From the NCBI GenBank assembly GCA_002683195.1, contig NYSW01000016.1, positions 11,240 to 26,948 of the forward strand: DNA of 15,709 nt, in the 5' to 3' direction. Position 1 is the stretch's first letter; every line of letters begins with the position of its first letter. Of this stretch, positions 1-5,671 are shown one piece after another. Made by a program: the position numbers and the translations under genes. Below the pieces are notes generated by a model, which searched no databases, was not told where the DNA came from, and saw nothing but the letters and a program-made list of their open reading frames with translations. Source of the DNA: Phycisphaerae bacterium (GTDB lineage Bacteria > Planctomycetota > Phycisphaerae > Phycisphaerales > SM1A02).

Positions 1-42
1 TGGTTCACGGGGACCCGGGAGGGTCGCTGGTGGTCGTGTGGC

Positions 43-1626
43 TCAGACTGCAGTGGTCGGCCCGGCCTGCCGAACGGCCTCGGAGATCTCGTACTTCGCG
101 TCGTTCTGACGGAAGCTGGCCGCGAGTTTCGCGGCCGCGACGTCGTACGCCGCACCGTCGGCCCAGGTGTTCCGCGGATCGAGGACCTCGCTCGGCACCC
201 CGGCGACCTCGACCGGCATGTGCAGACCGAAGACCGGATGGACCCGGGTCTCGACCGAAGACAGACTGCCGTCGAGAATGCGGTCGACGAAGGTTCGGGT
301 CCATTTGAGGCTGAAACGTTCACCAACGCCGTAGGGGCCGCCGGTCCAACCGGTGTTGAGCAGCCAGACGTCGGAGCCGTTCTCGGCGATGCGACGGTTC
401 AACCAGTCGGCGTAGACCATGGGAGGCCGAGGCAGGAACGGCCCGCCGAAGCAAGGGCTGAATCCGGGCTGCGGTTCGGTGACGCCCGCTTCGGTTCCCG
501 CGAGCTTCGAGGTGAAGCCGTTGATGAAGTAGTACATCGCCTGTTCGGGAGTCAGCCGGGAGACCGGGGGCAGCACGCCGAACGCGTCCGCGGTGAGGAA
601 GACCACGTTGCGAGGGTGGCCCGCCATCGACGGCTGACGAGCATGGTCGATGAACTCGACCGGGTAGGTCACGCGGGTGTTCTCGGTCTTGGAACCATCG
701 TCGTAGTCCGGAACCCGCTGATCATCGAGCACCACGTTCTCGAGCACGCTGCCGAAGCGGATCGCGTTCCAGATCTCGGGCTCGCCCTTCTGGGAAAGCT
801 TGATGCACTTGGCGTAGCAGCCGCCTTCGATGTTGAACACGCCGTCGTCGGACCAACCGTGCTCGTCGTCTCCCACGAGATCCCGGTTGGGATCGGCGGA
901 GAGCGTGGTCTTGCCGGTTCCCGACAGACCGAAGAACACCGCCACGTTGGACGGGTCATGGCGATCGACGTTCGCCGAACAGTGCATCGGGAAGACGCCC
1001 ATGTTCGGCAGGTCGTGATTCATCGCATAGAAGATCGACTTCTTCATCTCGCCCGCGTATCGGGTTCCGATGATGATGACCTTCCGTTGCTCCATGCTCT
1101 GGATGACCGCAAGGCCGTTCTTGACCCCGTACTTCTCGGGATCCTCGATCTTGAGGTTGCAGGCGTTGTAGATCACCCAGTCGGGTTCGAAACCTTCGTG
1201 TTCCGATTCTGCCGCGTTGATGAAGAGCGTGCTCGCGAACAGAGAGTGCCACGCCTCTTCGGTGACCACCGAAACCTTCAAGCCGAATTTCGGATCGGCG
1301 CCGGCGTGGCCGTCGAACCGATAGAGCTCGTCCCGCGATCGAAGGTGTTCGATCGCCAGGTCTTCGAGGGCGGCGAAGTTCTCTGGAGAGATCGGCTGAT
1401 TGACCTTCCCCCAGTCGATCGCATCGTGGATGGCCGGCGTGTCCTCGAGGAACTTGTCCCCTGGACTTCGTCCGGTCCTCTCACCCGTGTCACAGGCGAG
1501 GGCTCCATTCGCGGCCAAGGTCCCCTCGCCGCGTCGAATGGCGTGTTCCACCAGACTCGCGGTCGGGAGATTTTCGTGGAGGGTGAGAGCGCCGAAATCG
1601 GCGACACGGCTGGCGGTCATAGTCAT
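43..1626 (-). CDS. pckA: Phosphoenolpyruvate carboxykinase (ATP)
   Basis: This cytosolic enzyme converts oxaloacetate plus ATP to phosphoenolpyruvate, CO2 and ADP, the first committed step of gluconeogenesis. With the start at 1626 it has 527 residues, normal for the family. Visible motifs are RSPGDKF (about 53-59, substrate-binding arginine), GTRYAGEMKKS (about 187-197, metal-ligand lysine), FPMHCSANV (metal-ligand histidine near 215), the kinase P-loop GLSGTGKTTLS (from about 233) and VGDDEHGW (metal-ligand aspartate). The frame is open further upstream to an ATG at 1686, but the extra 20 residues do not look like family sequence. ATG 1626 or ATG 1620 gives an N-terminus that leads straight into the conserved ENLPTASLVEHAIRRGEG region. 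No strong Shine-Dalgarno precedes either start. It is transcribed away from tRNA-His, and the stop lies 42 bases from the window edge. Identity is secure; the exact start is not. Confidence 0.96.
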   Translation of the reverse strand: MTMTASRVADFGALTLHENLPTASLVEHAIRRGEGTLAANGALACDTGERTGRSPGDKFLEDTPAIHDAIDWGKVNQPISPENFAALEDLAIEHLRSRDELYRFDGHAGADPKFGLKVSVVTEEAWHSLFASTLFINAAESEHEGFEPDWVIYNACNLKIEDPEKYGVKNGLAVIQSMEQRKVIIIGTRYAGEMKKSIFYAMNHDLPNMGVFPMHCSANVDRHDPSNVAVFFGLSGTGKTTLSADPNRDLVGDDEHGWSDDGVFNIEGGCYAKCIKLSQKGEPEIWNAIRFGSVLENVVLDDQRVPDYDDGSKTENTRVTYPVEFIDHARQPSMAGHPRNVVFLTADAFGVLPPVSRLTPEQAMYYFINGFTSKLAGTEAGVTEPQPGFSPCFGGPFLPRPPMVYADWLNRRIAENGSDVWLLNTGWTGGPYGVGERFSLKWTRTFVDRILDGSLSSVETRVHPVFGLHMPVEVAGVPSEVLDPRNTWADGAAYDVAAAKLAASFRQNDAKYEISEAVRQAGPTTAV

Positions 1627-1827
1627 AATTCCAACGGCCTCGCAACTGACGGACTGGCGAATCGTGCACGGTATCAGCCTCCCCATCGACCAATCGAGTC
1701 GGTTTGGCTCGAAACACAGGAAAATTCCACGGTTGAATTCGAAAAAGCATTCGGGATGCGAGCAATCCGCGGGGCAGATACCCCATCAAAATCGCCGAAT
1801 CCGACCACAACTCGGTTCGTGGCCCCC

Positions 1828-1856
1828 TTGAGCCGGGAACCGGCCGACGCTAGGCT
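1828..1856 (+). promoter_or_regulatory. Sigma-70-type promoter of tRNA-His
   Basis: A -35 box TTGAGC (1828-1833) and a -10 box TAGGCT (1851-1856) are separated by 17 bases. Transcription would start near 1863, about 9 bases before the mature tRNA 5' end. Spacing and position fit a housekeeping promoter. The -10 is imperfect but resembles the other two promoter candidates in this window. Confidence 0.55.
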
Positions 1857-1871
1857 CTCCGCTCCCCTTCT

Positions 1872-1944
1872 GGCGGCTGTAGCTCAGGGGTAGAGCACCT
1901 GGTTGTGGTCCAGGACGTCGCGGGTTCGAATCCCGTCAGTCGCC
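1872..1944 (+). tRNA. tRNA-His (GTG anticodon)
   Basis: A full cloverleaf can be folded. The acceptor stem starts with an extra 5' G (G-1, position 1872) that faces C73 (1944), the hallmark of tRNA-His. The D-arm contains TAGCTCAGGGGTAGAGC. The anticodon stem CCTGG/CCAGG encloses the loop TTGTGGT with anticodon GTG. The T-arm is CGGGTTCGAATCCCG. The 3' CCA is not encoded (the next bases are CTT), so it would be added after transcription. A long hairpin terminator follows within 12 bases, so the gene is a single-tRNA transcript. Confidence 0.95.
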
Positions 1945-1955
1945 CTTCTGATCTT

Positions 1956-1991
1956 CGACGCCGTCGGCCCTGCCGACGGCGTCGTTTGATT
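1956..1991 (+). terminator. Rho-independent terminator after tRNA-His
   Basis: A perfect 12-bp inverted repeat (1956-1967 against 1973-1984) encloses CCCTG; one more C-G pair can close it to a 3-base loop. TTTGATT follows. The stem is very GC-rich and sits directly after the tRNA, so it probably ends the tRNA-His transcript and isolates it from the downstream amidase gene. The T-tract is short. Confidence 0.75.
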
Positions 1992-2033
1992 CAGGCCCCT
2001 GCCCCGCCCCCTCGGGGGGGTACCGTCCGATCC

Positions 2034-2861
2034 ATGCAAGCCATCGCCCTTCAATATTCCCCTGTCTGGCAGCAGAAAACCGCTTCTCGCCGGATCGTGG
2101 AATCTCTGCTCGAGGCCGCGGAACCGGAAGCCGGGGCCTTCGTGGTACTTCCCGAAATGGCAGAAACCGGATGGTCCCTGGAGCCTGAGAAGGTCATTCC
2201 CGGAGATACGCTGGAATGGGCTGCGGACGTCGCCATCCGCCACCGGATTCATCTTCAGGTCGGCTTCCCCCGTCAGGTCGAACGGGCCCCCGGCGCCAGT
2301 AACGCGGTGGCCATCGTGCATCCGGACGGTTCTTCGGGGCCGATCTACGAAAAAGTCCATCCATTCGGCTTCACGCCGGAGGCGGACCATTTCGCCGCCG
2401 GGGAAAATCTCGTGGTGGACAAGGTCCGCGAATACGAAGTGGCCCCAAGTATTTGCTACGACCTTCGATTCCCGGAACTTCACCGCCTTGCCGTGGCCGG
2501 CGGGGCCCAGCTCCTCGCCATCGGCGCCAACTGGCCCCGGGAGCGAGCCATGCACTGGCGAACCCTGGTGATCGCGAGAGCCATCGAAAACCAGGCCTTC
2601 GTGATCGCCACCAACCGCACCGGCGATGATCCAAGTTTCTGTTACCAAGGAGGTTCGCTGATCGTCGGCCCGGACGGCACCGTCCTTGCGGAAGGCGGCG
2701 CCGAGGCCGAAGCCGTATCGGCGCCCCTCGATCTGAACCTGCTCCTTGATTGGCGGGCGAAGTTCCCCGCGCTCGCGGACCGAAGAGATCGACTGCTCGG
2801 TTCGTTTCCAGTCGTTCGCCCGCCGGATCATGTTCCCGGACGAGACAAAGCGCATGACTGA
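2034..2861 (+). CDS. Carbon-nitrogen hydrolase (nitrilase superfamily, omega-amidase/Nit2-like)
   Basis: A 275-residue cytosolic enzyme with the nitrilase-fold catalytic triad in order: Glu41 in VVLPEMAETGWS, Lys107 in IYEKVHPFGFTPE and Cys141 in SICYDLRFPELHR. The DLRFPE context after the cysteine and the single-domain length fit the Nit2/YafV branch, which hydrolyses alpha-keto amides such as alpha-ketoglutaramate made by glutamine transaminases. Other small amides are possible substrates. The frame is open back into the tRNA, but ATG 2034 begins the family-like MQAIALQYSPVW. No Shine-Dalgarno lies at normal distance: only a G-run ends 13 bases upstream, and TACCGT (2021-2026) sits 7 bases before the ATG, so a leaderless mRNA is possible. 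Family membership is secure; the substrate is inferred. Confidence 0.9.
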   Translation: MQAIALQYSPVWQQKTASRRIVESLLEAAEPEAGAFVVLPEMAETGWSLEPEKVIPGDTLEWAADVAIRHRIHLQVGFPRQVERAPGASNAVAIVHPDGSSGPIYEKVHPFGFTPEADHFAAGENLVVDKVREYEVAPSICYDLRFPELHRLAVAGGAQLLAIGANWPRERAMHWRTLVIARAIENQAFVIATNRTGDDPSFCYQGGSLIVGPDGTVLAEGGAEAEAVSAPLDLNLLLDWRAKFPALADRRDRLLGSFPVVRPPDHVPGRDKAHD

Positions 2862-2882
2862 ATTTTCCGGGCCCGAAGGCCG

Positions 2883-2910
2883 TTGACGCGATCGCCCGGT
2901 CCCGTAGGAT
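2883..2910 (+). promoter_or_regulatory. Sigma-70-type promoter candidate for the sigma-2-like gene
   Basis: A -35 box TTGACG (2883-2888) and a -10 box TAGGAT (2905-2910) are separated by 16 bases. A start near 2917 would give a 5' untranslated region of about 114 bases before the ATG at 3031. It begins 21 bases after the amidase stop codon, so the next gene probably has its own promoter rather than depending on read-through. Confidence 0.45.
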
Positions 2911-3030
2911 GCGAGCGCAGCAGTCGTACGAATCAGCGAGAGAGATCGTGCAAAGTCATGGATGACGAGATCGAGCCATTCGGCTCTTTCAGCACGAGAG
3001 CCCGAATGAAATCCGCGGGAGGCGGACCGG

Positions 3031-3726
3031 ATGCATGGACTCAACACAACAACTCCCCCCCCACTCGACGACCGGTTGACCGCGGATGCGAACGAGCCGG
3101 CGCCGAGCCATTCCGGCGTGTCCGAAACGCACCCCAACGAACTCGGTCGTGACGCGTCGGATCTGCTGCGAACCAAGTGGTTCGCGAAGTTGGGTGAAGA
3201 TGCCAAAGCCGGCATCACGGTGCCGTTCGACGAGCTGATCGAGCACATCGAGGATTCATTCGATCTCGAACTCCTCCACACCGAGGAACTCCGGCTCGCC
3301 GCGGCAAGCCGCATCGCCGAGAACCTCGACGATGTGATTCTCGCGATCGCGTGCACCCGGGGTGATCGCACCGCGTGGTTCCTGCTTGAACGCGATCTCA
3401 CTCCCCTGCTGGCTCGCATGTGCGAACTCCGAGTGAACGAAACCGACGCCATGCTCCACGCGTCCCAATTCCTGCGGACGGTGCGGGCGCGGACCCGGGA
3501 AGAAGAAGTGCTGGAAGTGCTCTCCGCGGAAGTCGAGCAGGATTTTTTCCCGCACGACGGCACTCCGTGCCTTCAGGACTACACCGGCCTTCAGCCCCTC
3601 CGATCCTTTCTCGGGGGGCCGCTCTTCGCAATTCTTCAGGATCTGATCCGAGATGGCCTGGTTGAGGCGAGTCAGTCTGGAATCGAGCGGGACCGAGGCA
3701 CTCGATGTCTCCGACTCGCGGATTGA
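3031..3726 (+). CDS. Unrecognised protein with a degenerate sigma-70 region 2-like core
   Basis: A 231-residue protein I cannot assign to a named family. The start is well supported: GGGAGG (3018-3023) lies 7 bases before ATG 3031. Residues 1-45 are polar, proline- and acid-rich and probably disordered. Residues 46-100 are helical and acidic. Residues 103-206 follow the pattern of region 2 in planctomycete and myxobacterial ECF-like sigma factors: DVILAIACTRGDRTAWFLLE, then a helix with PLLARMCELRV, then LQDYTGLQPLRSFLGGPLFA and ILQDLIRD, which match the usual positions of 'ACARGDEAAW', 'Y.G.G.LR.WL' and '..ALDLLR'. The conserved tryptophan and basic residues of the promoter-melting face are mostly absent, and the protein ends 20-25 residues later with no region 4 helix-turn-helix. 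It may be a decayed sigma factor, an anti- or co-sigma protein, or unrelated. The gene itself is likely real; the role is a guess. Confidence 0.7.
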   Translation: MHGLNTTTPPPLDDRLTADANEPAPSHSGVSETHPNELGRDASDLLRTKWFAKLGEDAKAGITVPFDELIEHIEDSFDLELLHTEELRLAAASRIAENLDDVILAIACTRGDRTAWFLLERDLTPLLARMCELRVNETDAMLHASQFLRTVRARTREEEVLEVLSAEVEQDFFPHDGTPCLQDYTGLQPLRSFLGGPLFAILQDLIRDGLVEASQSGIERDRGTRCLRLAD

Positions 3727-3754
3727 CTTGCGACGACTTGAATTCCACCTTGGC

Positions 3755-3782
3755 TTGACAGCCGACCGCGGGGTTGTAGTCT
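3755..3782 (+). promoter_or_regulatory. Sigma-70-type promoter of tRNA-Phe
   Basis: A consensus -35 box TTGACA (3755-3760), a 16-base spacer and TAGTCT (3777-3782) lie about 40 bases upstream of the mature tRNA-Phe. The perfect -35 and correct placement support it as the tRNA promoter. Confidence 0.6.
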
Positions 3783-3821
3783 GTCCGGTCCGCTTCGGAC
3801 GCTTTTTCTGTCCGATCACTC

Positions 3822-3894
3822 GGCGGCTTAGCTCAGTTGGTAGAGCACGGCATTGAAAATGCCGGTGTCCCCGGTTCAAGTCCGGGAGTCGCCA
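3822..3894 (+). tRNA. tRNA-Phe (GAA anticodon)
   Basis: A complete 73-base cloverleaf. Acceptor arms GGCGGCT and AGTCGCC pair over seven positions with one G-T pair, followed by discriminator A73. The D-arm contains AGCTCAGTTGGTAGAGC. The anticodon stem CGGCA/TGCCG holds the loop TTGAAAA with anticodon GAA. The T-arm is CCCGGTTCAAGTCCGGG. CCA is not encoded. It has its own promoter upstream and a strong terminator 8 bases downstream. Confidence 0.96.
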
Positions 3895-3901
3895 TTGGAC
3901 G

Positions 3902-3939
3902 AACCGCCGTCACGTTTCTCGGAACGTGACGGCGGTTTT
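3902..3939 (+). terminator. Rho-independent terminator after tRNA-Phe
   Basis: A perfect 15-bp inverted repeat (3902-3916 against 3923-3937) with the 6-base loop TCTCGG ends in TTTTC. It starts 8 bases after the tRNA and lies between it and the convergent gene ending at 3975. On the minus strand no T-run follows the stem, so it acts mainly for the tRNA transcript. Confidence 0.85.
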
Positions 3940-3974
3940 CATTGTTTACTGGACCAGAACGGGTTTTTTCCGCC

Positions 3975-4481
3975 TCAGGCGACCGAACGACGCCGACCGG
4001 AAAGATTCGAGACGATCTGCTCCAACTCGCCATCCACCACCCGACGTCCGAGACCACCCATTGGATAATGATCTTCGAGGGCTTCGGCCAACGCATCACT
4101 GTCCGCGATCAGGAAGTAGACGGGTACCGAGATCGTGTTGGTGGCGAATCGCAGGGCCCGCTGGAGATGGTCCCGAGTCGTGGCGAGCACGAGGGCGCCA
4201 TCCTCCCAGCGAACGGGCACGATCCGAAACTGCCATGCCTGCCGACGCGTGAGGATGTTCATCACGGCCGGATCGCACGATTCGAAGTCTGGAACCAGAA
4301 CTCCGGTCAATTCCGTGTACTGCTCGACCCAGGCATCTTCGATCACCTCCGGTGCCACCCCGAAAAGACGCTCGCAGATCGCGCCGAAGGGCTCTGTCCG
4401 CTTGCACTGCTCGGCGAGGACCAATTCGACTTCGGCTTCGGTCAGAATCCCCTGACGAACCAATAGTTCTCCGATACGCAT
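3975..4481 (-). CDS. Standalone MshEN / T2SSE_N domain protein
   Basis: A 168-residue soluble protein equivalent to the N-terminal domain of GspE/PilB/MshE secretion ATPases, with no ATPase domain attached. Residues 2-25 (RIGELLVRQGILTEAE, ending VLAEQ) fit the first 24-residue MshEN motif, RLGxxLVxxGLLxxxxLxxxLxxQ. Residues 31-54 (PFGAICERLFGVAPEV, ending WVEQ) are the second copy after a 5-residue linker, but the leading Arg-Leu is Pro-Phe and the first hydrophobic pair is Ile-Cys. Residues 60-140 (VLVPDF, FRIVPVRWEDGALVLATT, ISVPVYFLIAD, LAEALEDHY) follow the rest of the T2SSE_N fold. In MshE, tandem motifs bind cyclic di-GMP; here one half-site looks intact and one weakened. The start is supported by GGGAGGA (minus strand, 4491-4497) 9 bases before the ATG. 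The neighbour at 4682 is divergent and no pilus or secretion gene is adjacent. Confidence 0.82.
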   Translation of the reverse strand: MRIGELLVRQGILTEAEVELVLAEQCKRTEPFGAICERLFGVAPEVIEDAWVEQYTELTGVLVPDFESCDPAVMNILTRRQAWQFRIVPVRWEDGALVLATTRDHLQRALRFATNTISVPVYFLIADSDALAEALEDHYPMGGLGRRVVDGELEQIVSNLSGRRRSVA

Positions 4482-4681
4482 TGTTCATTCTCCTCCCGTG
4501 GCGTCCAGGCTTCGCCGTGACTCCGACGAATCCGTGCACGCGATGTCATCTCCCCCCCTTCATCGATCCAAGACGTGTTGATGTCCCGTCGCCTCGCCGA
4601 ATACCCTTCAAGCGACACCCCGTGAAGCTCAGCTGCGCCGATTTGGCGGCTTCCCGGACGCGAACCAGAGAAAGGAGCTCG

Positions 4682-5671
4682 ATGCCCAGCCCCGAAGACC
4701 CTCGAACCGACGCCTGGGAGCAGGAATCGGACACCTGGCGTGACCTGCTTCTGGACGCCGTCGCCGATGGGCGGCTGACCGCCAGAGATCGACGGGAAAT
4801 GGAACACCGGCACGACGCGGCGCCGCGGCAGGCCAGAAGAGACGCCGTACGGGGTGAGATCGAGGTGCTCCAGCGATTCCTGAATCTCGGCGCTTCCGTC
4901 CGAGTGGAAGTGGCCGTTCCCGGCGGTCGTCCGATCGACCTGGTCGTGACCCTCGGCGACGTCGTTCTGGCGGTGCATGTGAAACGACTGGTGATCAGAA
5001 CCGGACGCACCTTCCGTCCGTCGCCCGCCTTCGATGCACTCCGATCGGTTCCACGCCCCTATCTGGTGGGCGTGGCATGGCAGGCGAAGGAACCTCCTTC
5101 TCCGTTCGAGATCGAGGACATGCAGAATTTCCTCCGGTCGGCTCGCATGGGCGATCGGCATCCGGTCCGGGATGCGAAAGATCGACTGCTTGGTTCACTC
5201 GAGGTTCTCGCCCCGAGCGCCAAACAGGACCCGGAAAGCCGTTCCGAGGTGGATCTCATCGGCATCACCGATCCTGACGCCGACGAACGCCTGGTGGAGC
5301 GAACCGGCCGCCTTCTTCGTCGCGCCTACCACCAGTTCGCGCCGGGATTCGAAAACGTGATCGTGCTGGCCGGCGGTGGCTTTGACGCGGAACGACTGAT
5401 CGACCGGGCGATTCTCGGTGGACACGTGGAACGGTGGGACCGTCTTCCGCGGGTCGGCCAACGAGTCGCCCATGGCCGGGACGACCGTGGACTCTGGACC
5501 GGGCGTCACTACGAACGGTCCCAACTGGTCGCCTGGGCGCCGCTGGTGCGAACCGAGGGCCGACTGTGGCGCCGCGATGGTGCGACCCCCGACCCTCGCC
5601 TCTTCGCGGTTCTCGAGTCCGCGATCATCGCCCCGCCGGATTCATCCACACCACCGCCTCAGCGGGGGTGA
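4682..5671 (+). CDS. Unknown protein with PD-(D/E)XK nuclease-like spacing
   Basis: A 329-residue protein I do not recognise by name. The frame is open well upstream, but AAGGAG (4672-4677) lies 4 bases before ATG 4682, and the upstream translation is arginine- and proline-rich shadow sequence. Residues 1-57 are charged and helical. Residues 58-105 then show an acidic helix (RGEIEVLQRFLN), strand RVEVAV, GGRPIDLVVTLGD and VVLAVHVKRL. This gives Glu59/Glu61, Asp86 and His99-Val-Lys101, the order and spacing of a restriction-endonuclease-like core with His in place of the usual Glu/Gln. A second alpha/beta section includes LLRRAYHQFAPG followed by the strand NVIVLAGGG (about 220-245), also seen in such folds. 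There is no signal peptide or membrane segment. The 3' end overlaps hflX tail-to-tail by 13 bases. It is probably a real cytosolic protein; nuclease activity is inference only, and the His substitution may mean it is inactive. Confidence 0.75.
   Translation: MPSPEDPRTDAWEQESDTWRDLLLDAVADGRLTARDRREMEHRHDAAPRQARRDAVRGEIEVLQRFLNLGASVRVEVAVPGGRPIDLVVTLGDVVLAVHVKRLVIRTGRTFRPSPAFDALRSVPRPYLVGVAWQAKEPPSPFEIEDMQNFLRSARMGDRHPVRDAKDRLLGSLEVLAPSAKQDPESRSEVDLIGITDPDADERLVERTGRLLRRAYHQFAPGFENVIVLAGGGFDAERLIDRAILGGHVERWDRLPRVGQRVAHGRDDRGLWTGRHYERSQLVAWAPLVRTEGRLWRRDGATPDPRLFAVLESAIIAPPDSSTPPPQRG

Noticed and set aside
10..32. Short palindrome downstream of pckA as a terminator
   Set aside because: The stem is only five pairs with no T-run on the minus strand.
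220..1893. 557-codon plus-strand open frame across pckA
   Set aside because: It is antisense to pckA, whose motifs are unmistakable; its translation is Arg/Val/Asp-rich with no domain, a product of GC-rich codon usage.
2883..3152. 89-codon plus-strand open frame before the sigma-2-like gene
   Set aside because: It starts inside the promoter candidate, has no ribosome binding site and overlaps the better-supported gene in another frame.
1884..3563. 559-codon minus-strand open frame across tRNA-His, the amidase and the sigma-2-like gene
   Set aside because: It runs through a tRNA and opposite two genes with better evidence (catalytic triad; Shine-Dalgarno and promoter), and has low-complexity Ser/Arg composition.
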